Positions 1-10,899 of a stretch of 64,000 nt of DNA are shown piece by piece. Each line of letters begins with the position of its first letter. Positions within the stretch are counted from its first letter, which is position 1. Source of the DNA: Verticillium longisporum (taxonomy: Eukaryota > Ascomycota > Sordariomycetes > Glomerellales > Plectosphaerellaceae). Below the pieces are notes generated by a model. That model did no database searches. It had not been told where the DNA came from and worked only from the letters and a program-made list of their open reading frames with translations. The stretch spans positions 2,914,001 through 2,978,000 of the forward strand of contig JAETXT010000009.1 in assembly GCA_019188255.1 (NCBI GenBank), given 5' to 3'. The position numbers and the translations under genes are program-made.

Positions 1-607
1 CCAAGCCCAAGGCTTAGACCCTGGCCACGTTTCGTTCTCATGCGGCTCGAGCCATACAACACGCATTGACCGCACCTCAACTCAAATCAATCGAACACTC
101 GTCTCTCAGCATCGTAGCTTCTTTGCAATCTTGAACGCGAAACATATAGATCTCAATTGCCGAAGAGGACAGACTCTTTTTGCCAATTCGAAGTCCGGCA
201 TTCTGTTATCCTTGTATAGAATCCTTCGCTCATTGCTTGCCGTCATCTCCGCCATAATCACACCAACGATATCATGGCCACATTTTAGAACGCGACGTAC
301 TTAGCCTTCAACACGACGAAAACACCACCGCCACTAAACCTTGAGCGCCGCTTTGGTGACACTCCCACGACGCGTAGTCACCTACAGCGCGGCCTTCGCC
401 ACGACACTCTTGACTCCGAACACGACAATCACTTCATTTGTGGCTTCTGCGACGCCGCGAACTATACTATTAGACTTTTCCACCACTTTCCCCTTGCTCG
501 CCCAGAGCTCAACAGCCCCCCCCCCCCCCATTTAAGCCCACTGCCTTCCACGCCCGCGGGGGAATCGTCTCGCTGTATACATCTCCCATCTAAGTGGGAC
601 GCCTATC
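1..607. other. Upstream region of the OPT transporter gene
   Basis: No gene is supported here. The stretch probably holds the promoter and 5' leader of the transporter that starts at 608. It is pyrimidine-rich near its right end and contains an uninterrupted run of 14 C at about 516-529. A 64-codon open frame at 341-535 runs through this low-complexity DNA and shows no family resemblance. Confidence 0.6.
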
Positions 608-3359
608 ATGGCGCGAACTTCAAGCAGCCGTGTGTCCAAGACAGCCCCCAGTGCTGCCGCTGAGTACGATGACTACGAGATGACCTCCACGGCCGGGGCT
701 GCAGCAAGTGGGCGCGAGACGGACAAGAGCGTAGGCCTGACGGCCGCCGGCTTCCAAGAAAGCTCCGGCCCCGTCGGGGACCTACAGCAGAGTCTCTCGC
801 AATGGGGTGAGTCAAGAGCATTCAAGGGCGATGTCGGTGATGATGATGAGCAAGCATCCGAACATGAACTTCTCTTAGATCCTGCCCTCCCCGAGGAGTA
901 CGACGCGCGACCAGGCGCCCGGCGGGATAGCGTGGCCGACGACGAGCTCGCCATGGACAAGGAGGACGAGGAGGACTCTCCTTATGCCGAAGTCCGCTCC
1001 GCCGTTCGAAATTACGACGAGGACGCACCTTGCAACACCATACGAGCCTGGACGATCGGCTTGCTCCTTGTCGTCCTCGGTGCCTCTATGAACACGTTCT
1101 TCTCTCTACGCTCGCCGTCCATTGGCATCAGCCCCCTCGTCGCTCAGATCATTTCGTGGCCCATAGGCCATGGCTGGACCAAAGTCATGCCGACGAGACG
1201 CTTTGAGACCTTTGGCATCCGCTGGAGTCTGAACCCGGGTCCCTTCAACCGAAAGGAGCACTCCATCATCGTTGTGATGGCTAGTGTTTCCTTCTCAGTC
1301 GCCTATGCTACGGACATTATTCTGGCCCAGCTCGTCTTTTACAAGCAGGATTTTGGCCTCACCTTCCAGATGCTGCTAACCATCTCGACGCAATCCCTGG
1401 GATACGGCATTGCGGGTATTCTGAGGAAGTTTCTCGGTATGGGTTCTTCGATTCCCCTTGCCCCTTGTCCAAGCATCCCGGCTGACCTCGCAGTCTATCC
1501 CGCATCCATGATCTGGCCCGGCGTTTTGGTGTCTGTGACCCTGATGAATGCCATGTACGACCGCAGCGACAGACCCGACCCCTCTATCCTCGGCGGGAGA
1601 ATGCCGCGCTACAAGTGGTTCGCGCTGGTCACTCTGGGGGCGTTCTGCTACTACTGGATTCCCGGGTACTTTGTCAAGTGCCTGAGCGTCTTTGCGTTTG
1701 CTACTTGGATGGCCCCCAGAAACCCCGTTGTGAATCAGCTGTTCGGCGGCTCGACAGGTCTCTCACTGTTGCCTCTTACATTTGACTGGACGCAGATTTC
1801 GGGTTTCGTTGGTTCTCCTTTGATTCCTCCTTGGTAGGTCATGCAGACACCTTCGCCGCAGTGGCCGAACATTTTCTGATGGTTTTCAGGGAAGCAATCG
1901 CCAACACGATGGTCGGCGTCATCTTCTTCTTCATCACCTTGTGCTCCATCTTCCACTACACCGGCGTCTGGTACGCGCAATACCTGCCCATGAGCGACTC
2001 GGGCACCTACGACAACACCGGGCAACGGTACAACACGAGCCGCATCCTCAGGCCGGACATGACGCTGGACGAGGAGGCCTACAAGAACTACTCGCCTCTG
2101 TTCATCAGCACAACGTTTGCCATGTCGTACGGCCTGTCGTTCGCCGCCATCTCATCTCTTATCGTGTACACATACCTGCACAACGGAAAGCAGATCTGGC
2201 AGCAGTACCAAAACAGCGCCAAGGAGAAGCCTGATGTTCATATGAGACTGATGAAGAAGTATAAGGAGGCTCCAAGCTGGTGGTATTGGTCTCTCTTCGC
2301 AGTCGTAAGTACACAAACACCTAGCTGGCTAGGTACAGGGGGGGGGACTCCAAAGTTGACGAATGTGCAGATGCTTGGTCTAGGATTTGTGGCCGTTCTA
2401 GGATACCCTACCATGATGACTTGGTGGGCATTCCTGCTGTCCGTGGCCATTTCCTTCTTCTTCTCCGTGCCGATCGGCATCATCCAAGCAGTCACGAACC
2501 ACCAGATCGGCCTCAACGTCATGACCGAGTTTGTGTACGGATATATCCAGCCCGGCCGGCCGCTGGCGTTGATGATGTAAGATGGCCTGCTTATCCGTCG
2601 TGCGAGGCATCACTCTGACAACACTACAGTTTCAAGACGTTTGGCTACATCACCATGTCTCGCGCGCTCAGCTTCGTAGCCGATCTCAAGTTTGGCCACT
2701 ACATGAAGATCCCCCGCGCACCATGTTCTGGGCCCAGGTTGTGTCGACGACGATCTCGTGCGTCATCCAGATCTTTGTCCTCAACGGCGCGCTTCAGCGC
2801 GTGGAGGGCGTCTGCACCCCGGAGCAGGTGGACCGCTTCACATGCCCCGGCGCGCGAGTGTTCTTCGCAGCGTCGGTCATCTGGGGTCTCCTGGGCCCGG
2901 CGCGCATGTTCTCCCCCGGCCAGATCTACTCGGGCCTCTTCATCTTCTTCAGCGTCGGCGCCGTGGTGCCCGTCATCATCTACTTTGCAGGGAAGCGCTG
3001 GCCCAAGTCGCCCTTCAGCTTCCTCATGGCGCCGCTCATCTTTGGCGGTGCCGGCAGCATCCCGCCAGCGACGCCGCTGAACTATCTCAGCTGGGGCATC
3101 GTGGGGATTGACCTTCAACTACTGGGTTCGCAAGCGCCAGTTTGGATGGTGGGCGCGGCTGAACTTCCTGACATCATCGGGTCTAGACCTTGGTCTGGCG
3201 CTGGCCGAGCTCCTGGGCTTCTTCGCGCTAGCGAAGCATAAGATTGGGCCGCCCAAGTGGTGGGGCAACACTGTGTACAAGGAGACGATGGACTTTAAGA
3301 ATGAGGCCATTCAGGCCTTCGTAGGTGAGGGGGAGACGTTTGGTCCGCGCTCGTGGTGA
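608..3359 (+). CDS. OPT-family oligopeptide transporter (two apparent frameshifts)
   Basis: Proton-coupled oligopeptide transporter of the OPT family, a polytopic plasma or organelle membrane protein that imports small peptides or related metabolites. Exons read 608-1436, 1494-1833, 1890-2304, 2371-2576 and 2630-3359; all four introns are GT..AG and 53-66 nt. An acidic, disordered N-terminus of about 130 residues precedes the membrane domain. Family hallmarks in order are SPLIPPW, the NHQIGLNV..PGRP segment, KFGHYMKIP, TMFWAQV and ATPLNYLSWGIVG. The frame breaks twice inside exon 5: one base is missing in the C run at 2711-2715, between KIP and PRTMFW, and one base is extra in the G run at 3103-3106, between GIVG and TFNYW. 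The shifts compensate, and the protein reads about 839 aa when corrected. Either sequencing errors or a recent pseudogene is possible; I favour errors because the frames between are fully conserved. Substrate unknown. Confidence 0.88.
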
Positions 3360-5475
3360 GTGGGGGAGAGCCCCCGGCAGCGTGATGCACGAGGGAGGAG
3401 GCTGCAGCGAGGTGGAGCGTCTGCATATGATTCTTCACTCAGGGGTGCCGGGGATGCGTGGGAGGGTCTTCCGGAGGCGCGTGGATGCGGTCTAGAAGTT
3501 AAAATGTACGTAGTCTGCCTGTTCGTCAGACCCACGGTTGAATTGGATGGCCTTGGCAGAGCAAGGCAGTTGAAAGCGTGTCAAACGTGAACATGCAGGG
3601 TGATATGATAGTAGCCTCTTCCCCCCTTTTCCACCCCTGGCCAAGCGTCCTCAGCCTTCGTGTTGCTCGGACGCCAAGCAACGTCGCGTCTCGCTGGTGA
3701 GCATGGGGTAAGAGACGACTCGAAGAACAGGCTCCCTGGCAAGCCCGGGCAAAGCACTGCCTCTGTCGTAGGCCGCATGAAACTCCCATAGTGCATGTTT
3801 GCGTCGTAAGGCATCCCGCAATTCCTCCCCCTTCATGTTCCGCTTTCCTCCTCTGCCTCGATTCCACCCGTTCGTCGCAAACATTGTCCAAGATTGCCTG
3901 CGCTTGTCCGCGTATCGCCCATCCCACAACCTTTCTCCACAACATGCTGTCATCCTTTCTCTCCAGGAACATGTATCCCCAACGCCATACTCACGCACCT
4001 ACCAGCCCGATGTGAGGAGACGATTCCTTTCAGTGCCATGCAGACGCGTATCAGCAAGAGTGGCGCATTTGCGTCTCCTCAGCTCTCGGAGGACATGGTG
4101 GTCAGCAATTGCAGAAGTAAGCTGCCATACAGAATGCATCTTCGCGGCTGGTCTGTGCCTCTGTTATTTTCCTTTTGCTCAGCCCGCTCTCTCTCTCACT
4201 CACTCTCACCCTTGCTCGCTCTTCAGCGGCGACGACACGTATGGTGGTGAGAGAGGAGGGAGCGGGGCGGCCCTGCCGGACCAGGTTGCTGGTAAGAAGC
4301 GGCATGGCCTGTGTAGCTGTCACTCTCCTTTTCTTCTTTTTTTTTTTACTTTTCTTTGCTTCTTCTTCATTTTTATATACATCTGCATCATGACAGGTGA
4401 GTGAGATCACCATGGACCAAACAAGCGACGTGCAGATTGTGGTGGTGAGGGTGGGGTTCGTTTTTTGGCCCTGGGACAAGACATGTGTCGAAAAAGCGAC
4501 ATGTCGAAATCTGCAGCCGGAACCAGACCCCGTGTAGCAACCCTGCCACGCTCCATCCCACTTGGCGATGCTGGGCAATGGAGTTCCGACAACGTCTCTT
4601 GGCCCCGGCCTGTTCCCCGGCAGGCTGTTGATGCTCATCGTGTGTTTCTTTGCCTCCAGACAGGAGAGGCGAGGCTTGTCAGCTGCGCGGGGCCGGTATT
4701 GTCAAGGGAGTGGCCGGGTTGCGGCAGATTGGCGGGTATGGAGGGGGCGGGACCATGATGGTCAGGAGGAGTAGAAGTAGGCGGAGGAGGTGAATGTATT
4801 GCATCAGGGGGCAGTGAAAGGACACCGGGCTAGGCGAGGTGATTATAGAATCACAAAACACGAACCGTCTAAAGTCGTCATCATCGCCGGCGAGACAAGT
4901 GATTTCTTTTTGCACGATCCTCCACCGGAATTGCTGCAGTCCACCGTGTTTTGCAACCTTGGATTCATTTAGCTTTCCCCAAAGTCAAGTCGAGGTTCAG
5001 ATCGCTCGGCAACTTCATCTTCCCCAGGCTCGCCCACACTCTATCCTGACATCTAGACCACGAGCGGCCTCGTCCAGCAATCCACCACTCACTGCTTCGG
5101 CCCGTTCTCGAAGCTTGTTCTTGGAAAGGAAACGCCATCAACATCACCATCACCGCCATGGTACCTCCAACCCTCGAACAGCGGTCGAACCTCAGCCTCA
5201 ACAGGAGCACCTGTTCGGCTTCTCCTCACCAGACCCAATGCGGCCCCTCTTTTAAGTTGGCGCCGCCCGAGTCAGCCGCTGCTCAACCTCGATTCACGAC
5301 ACTGAGACAACATCCCCCAAAGCATCACCAACCCTCTAAACATCACTATCCCCCTAGGCATCCTCATCCTGCTCCGACAAGACGACACGCTGTTCGTGCC
5401 GACGAGAAACACCACGAGTCCGCCATCGTGGCCGCCGACGGGGAGAAGAAGAAGACGACCACCACCACCACGACC
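3360..5475. other. Intergenic region between transporter and dioxygenase
   Basis: About 2.1 kb with no convincing gene. It should hold the 3' UTR of the transporter and the promoter and leader of the dioxygenase. A CT-rich tract lies at about 4180-4215 and a T-rich tract at 4325-4375. Splice-like signals flank short open segments at about 4047-4320, but the translation matches no family I know (see findings). Confidence 0.5.
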
Positions 5476-6602
5476 ATGCCCAGGGAAACAGAAAGCGACG
5501 GGCATAGTTCCGAGAAGTCGGCCCCGAATCCCGCCTCTTCCGGAAGGTTCGGCTCGGCTCTCGACCCTGGCTTCACAGCACGTGTCATCGCCGCCACCGG
5601 CCGAAATGCCAACCCCCGCCTGGCCGAGATCATGCCCGCCCTCCTCCGTCACCTGCATGACTTTGCTCGTGAGGTCGAGCTCACCGCCGATGAGTGGATG
5701 GCCGGCATCCAGCTCGTATGTACTGCCCTGGTCCAGCCGAGTCCAGCCCCTCTGTTCCAAGGCCAGACACCCGATATATCGCCATACTGACACCGTCGCA
5801 GCTCAACGAGGCCGGCCAGATGAGCAACGACGCGCGCAACGAGACGCAACTCGTGTGCGACGTTCTCGGCCTCGAGTCCCTCGTCGACGAGATCACCTCG
5901 GTCAAGCAAGGCCCAAGGCCCTCCTCTCCGCTCCAGACGCAGCCGCGAACCTCTGATGCCCGAGGCGGTCCGAAGTGCACACCCAAGAAGACTCCGACGG
6001 CCGCGGCCCCGGCAACCTGGACACCGTCCGCCATCCTCGGTCCCTTCTACCGCACCGCGGCCCCCGTCCTGCCGGCCAACGCCTCCATCATCCAACCCTC
6101 TCTCCTGACAGACCCCTGCTACGCCTCCCGCCTGACGCACCTCACCGGCCGCGTCCTGACCCCGGCGGGCACGCCCCTGGCCAACGCGACCCTCGACGTC
6201 TGGCACGCCGCCCCCAACGGCCAGTACGAGCAGCAGGACCCGGCGCAGCCCGAGATGCACCTCCGCGCCCGCCTCCCCACCGACCCGGACGGCCGCTTCG
6301 CCCTCTACTGCCTCCGCCCGCCGCCCTACCCCGTCCCCGACGACGGGCCCGCCGGCCGCCTGCTCGGCCTGCTCGACCGCCACCCCTTCCGCCCGGCCCA
6401 CATCCACTTCATCGTCTCGTGTCCCGGCCGCCGCACGCTGACGACTCAGCTCTTCGATGCCGAGGACCCCCACCTCGACGACGACACCGTCTTCGCCGTC
6501 AAGGAGGACCTCATTGCCGTGTTCCGCCCGGCCGAGGAAACGGATCCCATGGGCGCCAGATGGCGGGTCGGCTTTGATTTTGTCCTGGCCGAGGCGGCTT
6601 GA
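5476..6602 (+). CDS. Intradiol ring-cleavage dioxygenase (catechol/hydroxyquinol 1,2-dioxygenase type)
   Basis: Non-heme Fe(III) dioxygenase that opens catechol-type rings between the two hydroxyls, the central step of the beta-ketoadipate or hydroxyquinol routes. Exons 5476-5715 and 5802-6602 (intron 86 nt, GT..AG) give 346 aa. The N-terminal dimerisation domain spans about residues 25-115 (FAREVELTADEWMAG, LVCDVLGLESLVDEI) and the C-terminal catalytic beta-sandwich about 150-345 (AILGPFYR). The four iron ligands are visible: Tyr222 (GQYEQQD), Tyr256 (PPPYPVP), His280 and His282 (RPAHIHF). A basic, proline-rich linker of about 35 residues between the domains is longer than usual. The chosen ATG at 5476 lies close to the conserved domain. 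An in-frame ATG at 5158 in a better initiation context would add 106 low-complexity, His/Pro-rich residues. Substrate choice between catechol and hydroxyquinol cannot be settled by eye. Confidence 0.93.
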
Positions 6603-7314
6603 TGCCTCCCTGCTCTGATGCCCTTCTCTCTCCTTCTCCTTCTCCTTTTCCTTCTTCATCTTCTCATTTCAACGGGCGGCATGCTTTTGGATATTGTTAG
6701 ACTAGAGGTGCGTCGTTCATCGACTCGGCAGAGTGGCAAGCCATGCAGGGTCAGGCCTCCTTCGTAGGGAAAAGTAGTCCTGTTGGGCAAAGTAGCAGAT
6801 AGAACGAGCCGTGTCAAGGACGAGTGCCTAGCTCCACCATCTTCAGGCCCCCGAGTCACACCCTGCGAATATGCATCACATGTACGGCTCCCACGCGGGC
6901 ACCTGAATCAGGGCCAGATAATAAGCACACCCTCGTGTCTGATATTGCTCTGTCCTGTGGGGGAGACACACGGGTACCTGACCGGTGGCCTAGTGTGATG
7001 GATGCATATGGCTGTGACTGCATTGCGATGAAGCAATTGTCTGTTTTCGATTGCTCATCAGCTTTGTGTAACATAAACACGAATGAATAACGTTTGGGTA
7101 TCCTATTCTTCTCTCCCTGACCTTTCCTATTCATCTTTTCAACGTCCGTAACTCCTCCCCTTACCTGCCAAGCCCGCCCATGACCCTGCAAATTCCCATT
7201 ACGCAGGAAACTCCTCAAGAACAATAATTCCCTTTCTTGCCCAATTTTCCAGTTTTCACAAGCCATTGGTAAGCTGAAAGCCTCTCTCACCTGCGTAGTC
7301 TACAGCTCCAAACA
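6603..7314. other. Convergent intergenic region (3' flanks)
   Basis: This is the space between the stop of the dioxygenase (+) and the stop of the zinc-cluster regulator (-), so it should contain only two 3' UTRs. A pyrimidine-rich tract follows the dioxygenase stop at about 6625-6665. No gene is seen. Confidence 0.6.
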
Positions 7315-10300
7315 TCAAAACTCAGCGGGTGCGAATAACGAAGACGACGAGGGGATACTGTGGCCAGTAGGCATCGCATCCCCGTTAGAAATAATCCCAC
7401 AGGCACCGTATCTGCCGTATGCCGATGCCAATTTGTCGTTCGGTATATGTCCTGGACCAGTTCCTCTCTCGCTCTGGGCCGCCGTTCTGGCTTCTCCGGG
7501 TCCCATTGGCCTTGTCGATGTTGATGGGCCGTCATTCGTTGCCACCGCGGACACTGCCGAAGTCGGTGCTGGCGTCCAAGGCCCCCATAGGTTGTCAAAG
7601 TCCAGCTCATTGTCTCCCATGTCCGTATCCCGTCCCCCACTGCTGACAGCTCCACTGCTCGCCGGTGATACACCCGCAATTCCGTATGAGGGGTGCGGTG
7701 TGCTTTCCATCTTCATCGCAAGAGGCGCCCGCGGTGCCGCCATTGCTCTGTTCGCAGAAATTGCTGCAGACACCGGCGAGACGAAAGAACTTCTTCGAGG
7801 TCCTTTGCTGGGCGTGAAGATGCCAACCATGGGGTCAACGCCGCCGGCAAGGGGGGTAGGGCCAGGTAGAGCAGGCGTATCCATGTCTTGCTCCCGAACA
7901 TGTGCGACAGCCGCCTTGAACGAGATGAGAATGTAGAGCAGTCGATTAGCCTGGGGGTCAGACTTTGCGCAATACTGCATAATGGTGATCGAGTTGTTGA
8001 TTAATAACTCGTACGAGGGATTCGCATAGACTGAGCCGAATTCATTGCTCAGTACGATAAGACTGGCAGCGAAGAGGAAGTATCTAGCGACAACACGATG
8101 AGTACTTGGTGAAGAAGGAAAGCGATGCTACTTACAAGACAAACGGGTTTCGCTGCGGCAGGTAGTTGCTTTCATATGCCTGCTGTACCAGGTCGATGGT
8201 GTGGGTGGATGCAGCGAAGCAAGCCTCACAGTACTTGGACATGCGGTTGACCCATCGAGGGACCGGCAGCTTTACCCCACTGCGTTCGTTGTGGACTTTA
8301 CTGAGTTGACAAATGAAGAATGGCCTCGTCAGAAGAAGTATCGAGTGCGAGTAGAGAAGGTTCACGTGCAGGGCGGCAATGCCCTGTGCTGCGTGCCAGG
8401 GTCCTGTCCGCACCTTGGTGCAGTGAAGGTCGGGATGTAGGGTGGAGCTCCACGTCTGGCATTGCTCCGCGATTTCATGTGCTAGTCGTAATGATATTCG
8501 TCTTCGGGCGTAGATCTTTTTCAGAATTTGGCCAATGACTTGACAGCTTCGGACGGCTGCGTCGAGACCGCTGGAGGTATCGGAGACTCGTGTCAGCTCA
8601 CCCAAATCGTTCTTCTCGAAGACCATCAAAGCGTCATCTGAACATTCGTCTTCAGCAATGGCGGCTGGGCGTCCCAAAGAGGCTGCCAAAAACCTATCGA
8701 GGACAAAGAGGCTTCGCCATAGGTTTCGTCGCAACCTCACATCCTCACTCGTAAAAATGGAATGGTTCTCTTGCACCCTGTGTAGACCAAGAGCGAATGC
8801 AGACCGCACTGCCATGCCTGTCCATTTGTTAGTCAAGGACTCTGTAGCATGACATGTGTCAAAATACCAAAGTAGGCATATGCCGCATTGCGCTTCGAAA
8901 CAGCGAGCATATAGACAGCCATCAGGGACAATGCCTGGACAGACCAAAAGTCGGCATCCTCAAAACCAGAGACAGGATCGGCAAGAGATTTGGCGCTGCG
9001 AAAGAACATCTCCGCTCGGTTGAATTGATCTGTCCGAAGCTTCTTGAAAACCGCATCTTCTCGAGTTGACGGCAACGGCGTCCCGAGGACAGTGCCAATC
9101 GCGAACGTCAAGTAAAGCAGACAGATGAAAGAAGACTGTGCGGAAAGAGGATCGGAATAACAAGCTCCCACGGAAGCCTCAAATGCCGAGCGGTTGAAAA
9201 TCTCAATCAAACCATGAGTCTGAGAAAATCAGTCGGATGTGGCGAAAGAAAAATTGATCAACGCCGAAGCCGAGCACGACGCGATCACCAGTTAAGATGG
9301 AGCATCACTCACATTGGTGAAGAAAGAGGCAACTAGAATTTTCGCCGTTTCTTGATCAGGCAGGATGTGGGATGGTCGTACATTCGCTGGCATGCTAATG
9401 GTCGGCTCCATGATTTTGTGTCGGCTTGGATCCGTTGTGAAGTCATTGGGACCTGTCCTTGTCTCGACAATCATGCGAATAAGCTGCAGATAAGCCAACG
9501 AGGCAGAGTCTCCGACATAGACTATTGTTCACCAGGTCAGCCCGTCCATGCACTACAATTGGTACTGGGACTTCTTACGTAGCCTTCCAGTTGGGTCCTG
9601 TAGCATTCTCGTGGACTGAAGAAGAGACGTCTCTTCGTCTGGCCCAGAAACCGTGCTGTTTCTAGAGTGGTTTTCGTACTCATGGTCTGGCGCCAGAAGC
9701 TCATTATCTGGCTCGGTGGATGTGCTGGGATTAGTGTCAACCCTGGGACGTCCCACGATGCTCCCGTGTCGACTAGGATCGTTGCTCCAGGCCGCATACA
9801 CCTTGGTGGGACTATGGTGATCTGGCAAATTGATATCTGGTGAATCAGTCTTCACCGGCGAACTATCGTCAACATGGCGACGCTTTGCTGGCGTGGCGGA
9901 CGGGAGCGGGGAGAGGTGGTCTAGATCGCTATTAGGTGCCTTGATGTAGGTACAATCCAGGCTACGTTTGCTGCAAGTATTGCAGGGCTGTATGCCGTTG
10001 CACTTTCCGTTTATGTTAGCAACCAAAAACATTCAACGAGACGCCGAGCGGGGGTATTTTTGGATATCAAGATGGTCAATTTTGATGCGTGAAGCACATG
10101 AGCGTTCATCGTCGTCAAGCTGCTGCCTTTGTCTGTCCCTGGGCTGGGCGGCGGGAGGTGCCATATGCGAATGGTCAAGGACAGACGCAGCAGCAGATGT
10201 GCACAACAGTCGACGGTGCCACTTGAGCCTTCCGTCGCTGTGAGACTTTGTGTGGCGCTACAGCGCCTCGGAACGGCTGGCGACCAAGTCGAGATCACCT

Positions 10301-10765
10301 GAAGGGAGCTCTTCCGACGCCAGAGTTGGGTGAGACAGCGCCATATCAGCCGCTGGCCGAGATGAAGGATTGAAGAAAGTCGATGGCGGCGCGGCACCTA
10401 GCCGAAGCGACGGTGTGAGGCTCAAGTAGTGAGACCCTAACGAGCCACAGGTGTACAAACTTATGACGCGGCCGGAGCGCGTTGTTGGACGTGCAGTGAC
10501 GGGTATCAGGAAAGGAAAGCATAGGCGGCTACTTGGCCGTGCCTCGGGTCTGGAACGACAAACGCGACGATGTTGTGGGAGGCAAAACTCAACAGCTACT
10601 CAACAAGCTGGAGCGGCACAAGACAGACTAGGTAGCATGGGGAGGGGATATCAATAGAATGAGAAATATGCGCCATCTTCTCACCTTCTGCTTTCGCCGC
10701 TTGCACGTTTCGCAAGCTTGGGCAGTTCGAATACGCTTCTCAGGCGGGACCTTGGGCCGAGTCAT
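7315..10765 (-). CDS. Zn(II)2Cys6 transcription factor with fungal_trans domain
   Basis: Fungal binuclear zinc-cluster regulator, nuclear, binding DNA through its N-terminus. Exons on the minus strand are 10765-10685, 10002-9579, 9521-9313, 9219-8868, 8817-8136 and 8083-7315, summing to exactly 839 codons including stop (838 aa). The start MTRPKVPPEKR leads straight into the cluster. Its six cysteines read C-x2-C-x6-C-x5-C-x2-C-x6-C (CETCKRRKQK then CNGIQPCNTC) only when intron 1 is removed. A middle homology region (fungal_trans type) covers about residues 230-620, with the signatures HGLIEIFNR and GMAVRSAFALGLHR. The tail is Ser/Pro-rich and disordered. Introns 2-5 are 57, 93, 50 and 52 nt, but intron 1 is 682 nt. 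Convergence with the dioxygenase makes a role in aromatic catabolism conceivable, but that is only inference from position. Confidence 0.93.
10003..10684 (-). other. Unusually long intron 1 of the zinc-cluster regulator
   Basis: Donor GTGAGA directly follows the AAG codon at 10687-10685. The acceptor AG at 10004-10003 precedes the TGC codon of the third zinc-ligand cysteine, and a CTAAC branch site lies about 12 nt upstream of it. Length is 682 nt against 50-93 nt for the other introns of the gene. Minus-strand open frames inside it show no recognisable domain. An in-frame ATG just before the acceptor would give an N-terminally truncated protein with only four of the six cysteines if the intron were retained. 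Confidence 0.85.
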
Positions 10766-10869
10766 ATTGTTTACGGCCCATCAGTCAGATGTCGCGTGTC
10801 GGTGGCCCGTTGTCTTGTGTCGTTTGGTCGTCGAGGGGCACACCATCCAACAGCGGCAGCGGTGGGGGA

Positions 10870-10899
10870 GCAGCAGCAACAGCAGCAGCAGCAGCAGCC
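10870..10899 (+). repeat. (CAG)n trinucleotide repeat
   Basis: CAG/CAA triplet run just upstream of the zinc-cluster regulator start, probably within its 5' leader or promoter. Translated frames across it give only homopolymers. Confidence 0.8.

Noticed and set aside
3799..4404. 201-codon open frame after the transporter
   Set aside because: Runs into poly-T-derived Phe stretches and shows no domain; likely 3' flank DNA.
5649..6659. 336-codon frame antisense to the dioxygenase
   Set aside because: Gly/Arg/Val-rich shadow of the catalytic domain; it crosses the dioxygenase intron without regard to it.
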